Positions 36,323 to 45,552 of a stretch of DNA of 64,000 nt are shown here, one piece after another. Under the pieces are notes generated by a model that saw nothing but the letters and a program-made list of their open reading frames with translations, searched no databases and had not been told where the DNA came from. Each line of letters starts with the position of its first letter. Position 1 is the first letter of the stretch. The translations under genes and the position numbers were made by a program. Location of the stretch: contig NZ_BJDT01000006.1 in NCBI RefSeq assembly GCF_005405285.1, positions 1-64,000 on the forward strand, given 5' to 3'. The DNA is from Weissella sagaensis. Lineage in GTDB: Bacteria > Bacillota > Bacilli > Lactobacillales > Lactobacillaceae.

Positions 36323-37576
36323 ATGTCAAAGGTAAAAATTGAACACCTGACTAAGATTTTCGGAAAACGTGTAAAGCCAGCTTTACAAATGGTTGAGCAA
36401 CACGAATCAAAAACTGATATCTTAAAGAAAACGGGTGCAACAGTTGGTGTGTATGATGCTAACTTAGCCGTTGAAGAAGGTGAAATATTCGTTATCATGG
36501 GACTTTCTGGTTCTGGTAAGTCAACTTTAATTCGGTTGTTAAATCGATTGATTGAGCCTACCTCAGGTCACATTTACATTGATGATGATGATGTATCTAA
36601 ACTTAATAAGGAAAAGCTACTTGAAGTTCGTCGTAAGAAGATGAGTATGGTATTCCAAAGCTTCGGACTTTTCCCTCACCGTACGATTTTGCAAAATACT
36701 GAGTACGGATTGGAAGTCCAAGGTGTTGCCAAAGCAGAGCGTCGTGAAAAGGCCGAAAAAGCATTGGATAATGCTAACCTATTAGCATTTAAGGATCAAT
36801 ATCCTAATCAATTATCTGGTGGTATGCAACAACGTGTTGGTCTTGCTCGTGCGTTAGCGAATGACCCTGAAATTTTACTAATGGATGAGGCGTTCTCAGC
36901 ACTTGACCCATTAATTCGTCGTGATATGCAGGATGAACTGTTGGATTTGCAAGAACAGTATAAAAAGACCATTATCTTTATTTCTCACGATTTGAATGAA
37001 GCATTACGTATTGGTGATCGTATCGCTATTATGAAGGACGGGGAAGTTGTCCAAGTTGGAACTGGTGAAGAAATCGTTACACAACCAGCTAATGATTATG
37101 TTCGTGCCTTCGTTGAAGACGTTGATCGTTCAAAGGTGTTAACTGCTGAAAACATTATGATTCCACCATTCTTTACAAATATTGAAGTTGATGGTCCTAA
37201 CGTTGCTTTGAAGAAGATGCGTACAGAAGAGGTATCCGGACTAATTGCAGTTGATCGTAAGCGTCAATTTAGAGGATTTATTACGAGTGAGGATGCTATT
37301 CGAGCTCGAACAGAAGGCCTATCATTAATTGACGTGGCAACTGATATACCAACTGTATCGCCTGATATGTTGGTAATGGATATTATGCCATTAATTTATG
37401 ATTCACCAACACCATTAGCAGTTGTTGATGAAGATGGTCGCTTACGCGGAACGTTAATTCGTGGTCGTGTTCTGCAAGCACTAGCAGAACACGGTGAAGA
37501 ACCTGCAGCCAAAAGTGTTGTTGCAGATCAAGCTGAATCCGAAACAGCTCAATTAGAGTCAAAGGAGGAGGTATAG
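36323..37576 (+). CDS. busAA: Glycine betaine ABC transporter ATPase (OpuAA/BusAA)
   Basis: Energises osmoprotectant uptake on the cytosolic face. A 417-residue ABC protein with Walker [10 protein letters not shown] at residues 60-68, signature LSGGMQQR, Walker [14 protein letters not shown], and tandem CBS domains in the C-terminal 140 residues, which sense ionic strength and c-di-AMP in this family. AGGAGGAG ends seven bases before the ATG. busAB begins two bases after the stop. The downstream subunit is a fused permease and binding protein, as in lactococcal BusA. Confidence 0.94.
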   Translation: MSKVKIEHLTKIFGKRVKPALQMVEQHESKTDILKKTGATVGVYDANLAVEEGEIFVIMGLSGSGKSTLIRLLNRLIEPTSGHIYIDDDDVSKLNKEKLLEVRRKKMSMVFQSFGLFPHRTILQNTEYGLEVQGVAKAERREKAEKALDNANLLAFKDQYPNQLSGGMQQRVGLARALANDPEILLMDEAFSALDPLIRRDMQDELLDLQEQYKKTIIFISHDLNEALRIGDRIAIMKDGEVVQVGTGEEIVTQPANDYVRAFVEDVDRSKVLTAENIMIPPFFTNIEVDGPNVALKKMRTEEVSGLIAVDRKRQFRGFITSEDAIRARTEGLSLIDVATDIPTVSPDMLVMDIMPLIYDSPTPLAVVDEDGRLRGTLIRGRVLQALAEHGEEPAAKSVVADQAESETAQLESKEEV

Positions 37577-37577
37577 T

Positions 37578-39311
37578 ATGTTTGTTTTAGCGGATTTATT
37601 TCCTAAATTACCTTTAGGACCTTGGGTTGATAGTGGTGTTGATTGGTTAACAGATCATCTAGGTGGTTTATTCGATGCATTACAAAGTGCAGGAAATGCT
37701 GTTATGAATACCATGACAGGTGGTTTAATGACCATCCCAGTATGGCTATTTATTATTGGTATGACGATTTTTGCCATTTTGATGTTTGGTAAAAAATGGG
37801 GAATTCCTCTCTTTACATTTATTGGTTTATTAATTGTTGAAAATCAGAACTTATGGTCTGATTTAATGAATACATTTACGTTAGTTATTATTTCCAGTTT
37901 AATTTCGGTTATCATCGGTGTCCCATTGGGGATTTGGATGGCAAAGAATGAGACTGTAAATAAAATTATTCAACCAATTCTAGATTTCATGCAAACAATG
38001 CCAGCCTTTGTTTACTTGATCCCAGCCGTTGCCTTCTTTGGTATCGGTGTGGTTCCAGGTGTGTTTGCTTCTGTTATCTTCTCATTGCCACCAACAGTGC
38101 GCATGTCAAACTTAGGTATTCGTCAAGTACCTAATGACTTGGTGGAAGCAGCTGATTCATTTGGTTCAACTGGAAAACAAAAATTGTTTAAGGTTGAATT
38201 ACCTTTGGCTAAGGGAACTATCTTCTCAGGTATTAATCAAACTTTGATGTTAGCATTGTCAATGGTTGTTATTGCCTCAATGATTGGTGCCCCTGGATTA
38301 GGTCGTGGTGTATTATCAGCTGTACAAAATGCTGATATTGGTAAAGGTTTCGTTAACGGTCTTGCCTTGGTTATTTTAGCCATTATTATTGACCGTTTCA
38401 CACAACAACTTAACCGCACACCTGCTGAAAAGTTAGAAACTGCCAAGCCAAAGCATCACTGGAAGGGTTGGACAGCTATTGTAGTTGCCGTAGCCATGAT
38501 TGGTGGTGGTGTGGTTAACTCAGTAACTTCAGCTAATTCACAAAAAGAATCAATTAAGTTGGTTTATGTACAATGGGATTCTGAAGTTGCATCAAGTAAC
38601 GTATTAGCACAAGCCATGAAACAACATGGTTATGATGTTGAATTAACACCGTTGGATAACTCAATTATGTGGCAATCAATTGCAAATGGGCAAGCGGATG
38701 CTTCTGTATCTGCTTGGTTACCACTAACTCATAAGGCACAATACAATAAGTACAAGTCAGACATTGATCTCGTTGGTCCTAATTTGAAGGGTGCCAAAAC
38801 AGGTCTAGTTGTACCAAAGTATATGGATGTAAACTCTATTGCTGATTTGCAAGATCAAGCCGGTAAGAAGGTTACTGGTATTGAACCTGGTGCTGGGGTT
38901 ACAAGTTCAGCTGAAAAAGCTATGAAAGACTATGGTTTGGATAGCAAAGGTTGGCAAGTAACACCATCATCATCTGGTGCAATGGCTGTTGCATTAGGTA
39001 AGGCGATTAAAGCTAAGAAAGACATCGTGATTACTGGTTGGGAGCCTCACTGGATGTTCCAAAAGTATGATTTGAAGTACTTGGCAGATCCAAAAAAGAC
39101 ATTTGGTGATGCTGAAACGCTTAATACGATGGCTCGTAAGGGATTGAAAGAAGACAAGCCGGATGCATATAAGGTTCTTAAGAAATTTAAGTGGACCAAA
39201 GATGATATGGGTAAGGTCATGCTTGATATTCAAAATGGTAAGTCAGCCACGGAAGCCGCAAATGACTGGATTAAGGATAATCAATCAAAGGTTGATGCCT
39301 GGTTCAAGTAA
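37578..39311 (+). CDS. busAB: Glycine betaine permease fused to binding protein (OpuABC/BusAB)
   Basis: A 577-residue fusion. Residues 1-280 are an ABC permease with about six membrane segments and the EAADSFGST coupling loop. A further membrane helix near 295-315 leads to an extracellular OpuAC-type binding domain (about 325-577) with WDSEVASSNV, a tryptophan-rich pocket (WQSIANG, SAWLPLTH) and GWEPHWMF. The fused binding domain needs no lipid anchor. GGAGG overlaps the end of busAA. It imports glycine betaine or proline betaine under high osmolarity. Confidence 0.95.
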   Translation: MFVLADLFPKLPLGPWVDSGVDWLTDHLGGLFDALQSAGNAVMNTMTGGLMTIPVWLFIIGMTIFAILMFGKKWGIPLFTFIGLLIVENQNLWSDLMNTFTLVIISSLISVIIGVPLGIWMAKNETVNKIIQPILDFMQTMPAFVYLIPAVAFFGIGVVPGVFASVIFSLPPTVRMSNLGIRQVPNDLVEAADSFGSTGKQKLFKVELPLAKGTIFSGINQTLMLALSMVVIASMIGAPGLGRGVLSAVQNADIGKGFVNGLALVILAIIIDRFTQQLNRTPAEKLETAKPKHHWKGWTAIVVAVAMIGGGVVNSVTSANSQKESIKLVYVQWDSEVASSNVLAQAMKQHGYDVELTPLDNSIMWQSIANGQADASVSAWLPLTHKAQYNKYKSDIDLVGPNLKGAKTGLVVPKYMDVNSIADLQDQAGKKVTGIEPGAGVTSSAEKAMKDYGLDSKGWQVTPSSSGAMAVALGKAIKAKKDIVITGWEPHWMFQKYDLKYLADPKKTFGDAETLNTMARKGLKEDKPDAYKVLKKFKWTKDDMGKVMLDIQNGKSATEAANDWIKDNQSKVDAWFK

Positions 39312-39328
39312 GGAAAATATATAATATA

Positions 39329-39502
39329 ATGTTAACCGAACAAATTGAAGATGCTTGTATATACATCATTGTACTTGTAATTGTGATTGCAATTAGTACA
39401 ACTGTGATGGCAGACAAGTCGTTATTCGCTCAAGTTGTCATGGCGTTAGGCGCTATGACCGGATCAGTAATGATTGTGAGGGCGTGGCGGAACAATTCAT
39501 GA
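39329..39502 (+). CDS. Membrane miniprotein downstream of busAB (57 residues)
   Basis: An unrecognised short reading frame between the busAB stop and the operon terminator. It starts MLTEQIEDAC, has a hydrophobic segment at residues 11-28 (IYIIVLVIVIAISTTVMA), a short polar turn DKS, a second hydrophobic segment at 32-50, and a basic tail RAWRNNS. This is a plausible two-helix hairpin with the acidic N-terminus and basic C-terminus on one side. AAGGA lies 14 bases upstream, a poor ribosome site, so the start is uncertain. The stop is seven bases before the terminator, so it is probably co-transcribed with busAA-busAB. Confidence 0.5.
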   Translation: MLTEQIEDACIYIIVLVIVIAISTTVMADKSLFAQVVMALGAMTGSVMIVRAWRNNS

Positions 39503-39508
39503 GGTTTT

Positions 39509-39550
39509 AAAGCCATAAAGACTGCAAAGGTCTTTATGGCTTTTTTATTT
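39509..39550 (+). terminator. Terminator of the busA operon
   Basis: AAAGCCATAAAGAC and GTCTTTATGGCTTT form a 14-bp perfect stem with a 7-base loop and a T run. Confidence 0.92.
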
Positions 39551-39568
39551 TGTAATTGTGAATTTTTG

Positions 39569-39596
39569 TTGACATTATTGTGAAATATTATACAAT
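39569..39596 (+). promoter_or_regulatory. nox promoter with Rex-like box
   Basis: A perfect TTGACA at 39569-39574 and TACAAT at 39591-39596 are spaced by 16 bases. The 18-bp element 39578-39595, TTGTGAAAT facing ATTATACAA, matches a Rex half-site on the left and is symmetric at 7 of 9 positions. It covers the spacer and -10. Two more TTGTGAA copies lie at 39556 and 39664. Confidence 0.65.
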
Positions 39597-39733
39597 ATAA
39601 GTATGTTAAATTGTTGAATTATTTAAAAACCCTAATTAATTAGGTGTTTCAGCGTTTTTAATATTGTGAATAATAATTTAATGTATTTTTTAAAATGGCA
39701 TCTACGACTAGAGAGTATACGAGGAAAACTAAA

Positions 39734-41080
39734 ATGGTTAAAATCGCAGTAATTGGTAGTACACATGCAGGAACTTTCTCAGCAACACAAATTAAACAAC
39801 AAAATCCAGACGCCGAAATAACAGTTTATGAAAAAGGAACGACTGTTTCATTCTTATCATGTGGTATTGCACTATGGTTAGGTAATCATGTATCTGATGA
39901 ACAGCGAATGTTTTATGAAACGCCAGAATCGATGACTGAACAAGGCATTACAATGAAAATGCAACATGAAGTTATTGAAGCTAATTTAGTGACCAAAACA
40001 GTACGTGTTAAAAATCTTGTTACTGAAGAAATGGGAACAGAAAGTTTTGATAAAATTATTATCGCAACAGGTTCAAAGCCATTAGTACCAAATATTCCAG
40101 GTATTGATAGTGAGAAAATTTATATGATTAAATCGTGGGAAGACGCACAACGTATCAAAGCAGTTTCAAACAATGTTTCACGGGCAATTGTAATTGGTGC
40201 TGGATATATTGGTGCTGAGGTAGCAGAACAATTTTCCGTTACTGGTAAAGAAGTAACTTTGATTGATGAAGCTGATCGTGTATTACCGAAAAATTTTAGC
40301 CCAGTATTTACGGATCGCATCACAGATGCATTTATTGAAAATAATGTTAACCTAGCTTTATCACAACGAGTTACTGGCTTTGAAGATCTACCAGAGGGTG
40401 GCATTCGTGTTAAGACGAATAAGGGGAGCTTTGAAGCTGATATTGCCATACTAGGAATTGGGTTCTTACCTAATACTGACTTATTTGTGGATCAAATTGA
40501 CATGTTGCCTAATGGCGCAATTGTCACTAATGAATATATGGAGACTAGTATGCCTGATGTGTTTGCGGCAGGAGATGCAACGACAATTTTTTATAATCCA
40601 ACACAAAAACACGATTATATTCCGTTAGCAACAAATGCCATTCGGCAAGGTATGTTAATTGGTCGTAATATTAATGGGCACAACTTAGCTTATAATGGTA
40701 CGCAAGCGACATCGGCAGTTGAGTTATATGGTTATGCAATGTCAGCAACTGGTATGAATAAAATGGGAGCACAATTTCGTGATATAGATGTTGTTGAAAC
40801 AACATATGAAGAAGATTACCGACCTGATTTTATGTTATCAACAACATCCGTATTATCATCAATAACATGGGAAAAGAAAACTCGTCGTGTGGTTGGTGCT
40901 GCATTTATGTCAAAACATGATACATCACAAGCGGCAAATGTGGTGTCAGTAGCGATTCAAAATAAAATGACGATTGATGATTTAGCAATGGCTGATTTCT
41001 TTTTCCAACCAAACTTTACGCAACCAATTAATTTCATTGGTGCAGTTGCTTTGAAGGCGGTTAATGAAAATATGAAATAA
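39734..41080 (+). CDS. nox: NADH oxidase (Nox; NADH peroxidase-like flavoprotein)
   Basis: A 448-residue FAD enzyme of the Nox/Npx group. The N-terminal FAD motif is IAVIGSTHAGT. The single redox-active Cys43 sits in SFLSCGIAL. The NAD-binding motif AIVIGAGYIGAEVAE is near residue 155, and the second FAD motif is MPDVFAAGDAT. Most members in lactic acid bacteria reduce O2 to water; a peroxidase reading is not excluded. The start at 39734 has GAGGA about eight bases upstream. The Rex-like box at its promoter fits induction by NADH. Confidence 0.88.
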   Translation: MVKIAVIGSTHAGTFSATQIKQQNPDAEITVYEKGTTVSFLSCGIALWLGNHVSDEQRMFYETPESMTEQGITMKMQHEVIEANLVTKTVRVKNLVTEEMGTESFDKIIIATGSKPLVPNIPGIDSEKIYMIKSWEDAQRIKAVSNNVSRAIVIGAGYIGAEVAEQFSVTGKEVTLIDEADRVLPKNFSPVFTDRITDAFIENNVNLALSQRVTGFEDLPEGGIRVKTNKGSFEADIAILGIGFLPNTDLFVDQIDMLPNGAIVTNEYMETSMPDVFAAGDATTIFYNPTQKHDYIPLATNAIRQGMLIGRNINGHNLAYNGTQATSAVELYGYAMSATGMNKMGAQFRDIDVVETTYEEDYRPDFMLSTTSVLSSITWEKKTRRVVGAAFMSKHDTSQAANVVSVAIQNKMTIDDLAMADFFFQPNFTQPINFIGAVALKAVNENMK

Positions 41081-41094
41081 CGATTATTAAACTA

Positions 41095-41123
41095 TTGACT
41101 TAAAAATAAGAATCATCTAATAT
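41095..41123 (+). promoter_or_regulatory. Promoter of the metQ T-box leader
   Basis: TTGACT at 41095-41100 and TAATAT at 41118-41123 with a 17-base spacer. It starts 14 bases after the nox stop, and transcription would begin just before the T-box fold. Confidence 0.7.
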
Positions 41124-41146
41124 AAATATTATAGATTTTAAACAAA

Positions 41147-41427
41147 GTGATCAGGAAAGTATATGTTAGACTGAAACTTAGAGAGCTACAATTTGGTGCA
41201 ATGTAGTATGAAGCTGACATGGAAAATGGCCTGTGATTGGGTATTATAAATGGCAAGACTATGAATAATACACGGGTTGGTCTTCGTTATTAGACACACG
41301 TATAAACAAAGCATCATATCGCTCCTTGTTTGCACGTTTAGAGTTTCTTTTGAGTAATTAATTGAAAAAAATAGAATGGTAACACGATTAGTCGTTTCTA
41401 GGTTAGAGCCTAGAAACGACTTTTTTA
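41147..41427 (+). promoter_or_regulatory. T-box riboswitch, specifier AUG (methionine)
   Basis: A full T-box leader. Stem I is seen from GATCAGG with the AGTA loop-E element, ATGTTAG (41162-41168) pairing with CTGACAT across the distal arm, and AGAGAGC with GGTGC in that arm. The specifier loop GGAAAATGG (41221-41229) holds ATG at 41226-41228. The T-box AGAATGGTAACACG is at 41373-41386, with bulge TGGT complementary to the ACCA end of tRNA-Met. A 13-bp terminator stem follows (41390-41402 with 41409-41421) and a T run. Uncharged tRNA-Met should favour the antiterminator and turn on metQ-msrA. Confidence 0.9.
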
Positions 41428-41449
41428 TTTTACGAAAGAGAGTGTTTTG

Positions 41450-42283
41450 ATGAATAAATTTTTGATAAGTACAATTGGTGTACTGGGGGCTACTGTAATT
41501 GGGTCAACGATTAGTACACAAATTATTTCTGCAGATAGTAAACCTAAAACAGTAACAGTTGGTTTAGTTGGTGATTCTGATCGTCAATTATGGGAATATG
41601 TAAAAAAAGATGCGGCTAAAAAGTATGATATTAATATCAAGTTAAAATTATTCACTGATTATGTTAAGCCTAATCAAGCATTAGTCGATAATTCAATTGA
41701 CTTAAATGCGATGCAAACAATTGATTATTTTAATGAGCAAAATAAACATTTAGGTAATAAATTAGTATCGATTGGTAAAACGTATGTGACGCCTATTCGC
41801 ATGTATTCTGAAAAATATAAAAGTTTGAAAGAATTACCTAAAGGCGCAACGATTATTGTGCCAAATGATGGTTCAAATGAAAAAAGAGCATTAGATGTTT
41901 TACAAGATGCTAAATTAATTAAATATGATCATGCAAAGAAGGTTCCCGGTGTTGCGGACATAACGCAAAATAAAAAGAATTTTAAAATTAAAGAAGTAAA
42001 TTCTGAACAAACAGCATCAGCTCTAAAAGGAGTTGATGCAGGTGTTGTTAATACTAATTATGCGCTAGATGCTAAATTAGATATTGATAAAGCGCTCTAT
42101 ACAGAGCCTGTTAATAAGGCGAATAAAGGATACATTAATATTATTGTTGCCCGTAAGGATAAGCAAAATAAAAAGGTTTACAAACAAGTCGTTAAAACAT
42201 ATCAAACTGAACAAACAAAAAAACATATGCATGACTTATATGGTTCAGCAGAAAAAGCAGCTTGGGATATTAAATTAAAGTAG
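41450..42283 (+). CDS. metQ: Methionine ABC transporter substrate-binding protein (MetQ/NlpA family)
   Basis: A 277-residue extracytoplasmic binding protein. A signal sequence covers residues 1-29 and ends IISAD, a signal peptidase I type site. The mature part starts KTVTVGLVGDSDRQLW and carries the family motifs NAMQTIDYFNEQN, IVPNDGSNEKRALDVL and GVVNTNYALDA. There is no cysteine to act as a lipobox, unlike most Gram-positive MetQ proteins. No metN or metP gene adjoins it, so partner subunits must be elsewhere. The Met-specific T-box supports methionine as ligand. Confidence 0.88.
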   Translation: MNKFLISTIGVLGATVIGSTISTQIISADSKPKTVTVGLVGDSDRQLWEYVKKDAAKKYDINIKLKLFTDYVKPNQALVDNSIDLNAMQTIDYFNEQNKHLGNKLVSIGKTYVTPIRMYSEKYKSLKELPKGATIIVPNDGSNEKRALDVLQDAKLIKYDHAKKVPGVADITQNKKNFKIKEVNSEQTASALKGVDAGVVNTNYALDAKLDIDKALYTEPVNKANKGYINIIVARKDKQNKKVYKQVVKTYQTEQTKKHMHDLYGSAEKAAWDIKLK

Positions 42284-42296
42284 GAGATAAATTATT

Positions 42297-42827
42297 ATGG
42301 CAGAAAAAACAGCAATATTTGCAGGTGGATGTTTTTGGTGCATGGTGGAACCGTTTGAAACATTACCAGGTATTATAAAAGTACGTTCAGGTTATACAGG
42401 TGGGTTTAAGGACAATCCAACATATGAAGAAGTTAAAGCACATAAAACGGGTCATACGGAAGCTGTTAAAGTATGGTTTGATGATAGTGTAGTTGATTAT
42501 AAGGATTTAGTTGACTTATATTGGCAAACTGCTGATCCAACAGATGCGATGGGTCAATTTCAAGATCGTGGCGATAATTACAGACCAGTTATTTTCGTTG
42601 CTTCAGATGAACAATTAGCAATTGCTGAAGCATCAAAACAACAATTGGTGGCGTCAGGTATCTTTGGTGATGACCCCATTGTGACTAAAATTGAAAAAGC
42701 AGTAACTTTTTGGGATGCTGAAGAAGAGCACCAACAATTTTATCGTAAGCATGCGGATATTTATGCCGATGAAAAACAAGATCGAGATGCTTACAAAAAG
42801 AAGTATTGGGATAAAACTAATAAATAA
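42297..42827 (+). CDS. msrA: Peptide methionine-S-sulfoxide reductase MsrA
   Basis: Reduces the S form of methionine sulfoxide in proteins using thioredoxin. The catalytic Cys is in the N-terminal [11 protein letters not shown], and GYTGG and [10 protein letters not shown] are the other family blocks. 176 residues. It lies 13 bases after metQ, so the T-box links methionine uptake with methionine repair. Confidence 0.95.
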   Translation: MAEKTAIFAGGCFWCMVEPFETLPGIIKVRSGYTGGFKDNPTYEEVKAHKTGHTEAVKVWFDDSVVDYKDLVDLYWQTADPTDAMGQFQDRGDNYRPVIFVASDEQLAIAEASKQQLVASGIFGDDPIVTKIEKAVTFWDAEEEHQQFYRKHADIYADEKQDRDAYKKKYWDKTNK

Positions 42828-42840
42828 CGGTTGTTCATAA

Positions 42841-43785
42841 ATGAAGTATATATTTTTAGTGAATCCGATTGCTGGTAGCGGTCGGGCAAAAAGAAAATGG
42901 CGCATATTGCAACAATATTTAATTGAACAATCATTTGATTATGAAATTTATTTTTCAAAAGCAACAGGTGATATTCAAAAGCGTCTGGGAAACCAAGATT
43001 ACACTGATCCACAACAGAGTATTATTATAATGGGTGGCGATGGTACATTGCACGAGGCAATTAATGGTGTATTACATAATGTAAAAATAGCACAGCAAAT
43101 ACCAATTGGTTACATTTCAGCAGGTTCAGGTAATGATTTTGCTCGACTGTACAGCTTATCTAACGATCCCGTTTTAGCATTTAAAAGAATTGACCAGGCA
43201 ATGAAATACCGCCAATTTAAGATGATTGATATTGGTAAATATACGAATCAACAAACAAGTATGATAACGTATTTTATAAATAACATGGGCATTGGTATTG
43301 ATGCAACAGCAGTCCATTTTGCAAATGATTCGCAGACGAAACGTTGGTTGAATAAATTACATATGGGGCAGTGGAGTTATCTAATAGCAGCACTTAAAAG
43401 TCTTGTTAAGCAAGAAGCATTTGAAATAATGGTGGAAGATGCTAATCGCCAGCAAATACGGACACAAAAAGGCTATTTTGTGACAATTGCTAATAATCCA
43501 TATTTTGGTGGAGGAATTAAAATTTTACCCGATGCCGATCCCACTGATGGATTACTGGATATTATTATTGTTGATAAGCCGCAGCATATTTTTCGCCTTA
43601 TTTGGTTATTGGGTGCATTGTTTAGGGGAAATTATTATCAATATTCAGAAGTCAATCATATTCAAACAAAACAAATGATTTTGAAAACAACGAGATCTGA
43701 ATATAGTCATTTAGATGGGGAATCAGTATCACCTCAAATATTTGACGCAAAAATTCAATTAATTAAATATCCGATATGCTTTTAA
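42841..43785 (+). CDS. Diacylglycerol kinase family lipid kinase (YegS/DagK)
   Basis: A 314-residue DAGK-catalytic protein. It starts KYIFLVNPIAGSGRA, has the nucleotide-binding GGDGTLHEAINGV near residue 62, then the SAGSGNDFAR block. The C-terminal lobe ends LDGESV. It probably phosphorylates diacylglycerol to return it to phospholipid synthesis; related kinases use other lipids. It follows msrA after 13 bases and may belong to the T-box transcript. Confidence 0.87.
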   Translation: MKYIFLVNPIAGSGRAKRKWRILQQYLIEQSFDYEIYFSKATGDIQKRLGNQDYTDPQQSIIIMGGDGTLHEAINGVLHNVKIAQQIPIGYISAGSGNDFARLYSLSNDPVLAFKRIDQAMKYRQFKMIDIGKYTNQQTSMITYFINNMGIGIDATAVHFANDSQTKRWLNKLHMGQWSYLIAALKSLVKQEAFEIMVEDANRQQIRTQKGYFVTIANNPYFGGGIKILPDADPTDGLLDIIIVDKPQHIFRLIWLLGALFRGNYYQYSEVNHIQTKQMILKTTRSEYSHLDGESVSPQIFDAKIQLIKYPICF

Positions 43786-43792
43786 AAAAAAT

Positions 43793-43855
43793 AAAAAGCC
43801 ACTTAGCTTGATTACAAATAATATGTAACAAGCCAAGTGGCTTTTTTATTTTTTT
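43793..43855. terminator. Bidirectional terminator between the lipid kinase gene and rnjA
   Basis: AAAAAGCCACTTAGCTTG pairs with CAAGCCAAGTGGCTTTTT apart from one mismatch, with an 18-base loop and T runs on both strands, between convergent genes. Confidence 0.88.
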
Positions 43856-43869
43856 AAAAAATCTGTGTA

Positions 43870-45549
43870 CTAAATCATAATAAACATTGGCAAAATCAAC
43901 GGACGTCGTTTTGTTTGTTCAAATAAGAAACGTTGTAGCTGAGAAACAACCGCATTACGAATAGTGTGATCATTTGCTGATGTCTCATGCATTGATGATA
44001 AGATTGCGTGGAAAATAACTTTACGACCTTCATTGATTAATTCTTCAGATTCACGCATGTAAATAAAACCACGTGAAAGAATGTCTGGTCCAGCAGTAAT
44101 TTCTTTGTTCTTTAAATCAATTGTTGCAACAACAACGACTAAACCGTCTTCAGATAACATCTGACGATCACGCAAAACAGCAGTACCAACATCACCAATA
44201 CCATTACCATCAACGTAAGTATCTTGTGCAGGTATTTGACCCACGACATGTGCTTCATTAGGGGAAACTGCCAGAACGTCACCATTGTCTAGGACGAACG
44301 TATTCTCCTCGGGGACACCAATGTCATGACCTAATCCTTCATGTACTTTAAGCATACGGTATTCACCGTGAATAGGCATAAAGTACTTTGGTTGCATTAA
44401 TGATAGCATTAGTTTTTGTTCTTCTTGACCACCGTGACCAGAAGCATGGATGTTATTAATTTTACCATGAATAACATTAGCGCCTGCTTCTTCAAGTTCA
44501 TTGATAACTCGGTTAACAGATTGTGTATTACCTGGAATTGGAGAACTTGAAAAGATGACAGTATCATTGGGTTGAATAGAGATTTGTCGATGGGTTCCGT
44601 TTGCGATACGTGCTAAGGCAGCCATCGGTTCACCTTGAGAACCTGTTGACATAATCAAAACCTTTTCTGGTGGTAGACGATTAATTTCATGGGCATCTAC
44701 TAACATATCATCAGGAATATCTAAGTAACCTAAAGCACGACCATTGTTGACAGCGCCTTCCATTGAGCGACCAAACACAGCAATTTTACGACCATGTGCG
44801 ATAGCTGCCTCAGTAGCCATTTGGATACGAGACATATTTGAAGCAAAGGTTGCAAATATAATACGACCGTCAATTTCATTAAAGAGCTTGTTAATGGTCT
44901 TACCAACCCAACGCTCAGATTTTGAAAATTCTGGGCGTTCGGCATTGGTTGAATCAGACATTAATAACAATACGCCTTCTGAACCAATTCGCGCCATTTT
45001 TTGAAGGTTAGGTGGCTGCTTAGTCGTGGGCGTCAGATCAAATTTAAAATCACCGGTTTCTACGATAGTTCCTGAAGGTGTATGAACAGCAACACCATAA
45101 GTATCAGGAATTGAGTGGGTTGTACGGAAAAATTCAACACTCATTTTATCGAATTGTAGAACAGTATCTTCATTAATTTCATGAAGTTCCGTACTATTAA
45201 GAAGTCCATGTTCATCCAATTTGTTTTTAATTAGCGCAATTGCAAGTGGACCAGCATAGACCGGCACGTTAACAGCATTTAGAAAGAAATGAATAGCGCC
45301 AATATGGTCTTCGTGTCCGTGTGTAATAACAAGGGCCTTGATTTTATCTTTGTTTGCTTTTAGGTAAGAGTAATCAGGAATGACATAGTCAATTCCTAAA
45401 AGTTCATCTTCTGGAAATTTGACACCAGCATCAACAACAATGATTTCATCACCATATTCAATACCATACGTGTTTTTTCCGATTTCTCCCAAACCACCCA
45501 AAGCATAAACAGCTGTTTCATCAGGCCGAATAGTAAAATCAGTCGTCAT
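43870..45549 (-). CDS. rnjA: Ribonuclease J1
   Basis: A metallo-beta-lactamase/beta-CASP exo- and endoribonuclease central to mRNA decay. The zinc motif is THGHEDHIGA near residue 75. The beta-CASP domain contains SGHGGQEEQKLML. A C-terminal domain follows. 559 residues. It starts three bases after the rpoY stop, the conserved rpoY-rnjA pair of Firmicutes. Confidence 0.96.
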   Translation of the reverse strand: MTTDFTIRPDETAVYALGGLGEIGKNTYGIEYGDEIIVVDAGVKFPEDELLGIDYVIPDYSYLKANKDKIKALVITHGHEDHIGAIHFFLNAVNVPVYAGPLAIALIKNKLDEHGLLNSTELHEINEDTVLQFDKMSVEFFRTTHSIPDTYGVAVHTPSGTIVETGDFKFDLTPTTKQPPNLQKMARIGSEGVLLLMSDSTNAERPEFSKSERWVGKTINKLFNEIDGRIIFATFASNMSRIQMATEAAIAHGRKIAVFGRSMEGAVNNGRALGYLDIPDDMLVDAHEINRLPPEKVLIMSTGSQGEPMAALARIANGTHRQISIQPNDTVIFSSSPIPGNTQSVNRVINELEEAGANVIHGKINNIHASGHGGQEEQKLMLSLMQPKYFMPIHGEYRMLKVHEGLGHDIGVPEENTFVLDNGDVLAVSPNEAHVVGQIPAQDTYVDGNGIGDVGTAVLRDRQMLSEDGLVVVVATIDLKNKEITAGPDILSRGFIYMRESEELINEGRKVIFHAILSSMHETSANDHTIRNAVVSQLQRFLFEQTKRRPLILPMFIMI

Positions 45550-45552
45550 AGA

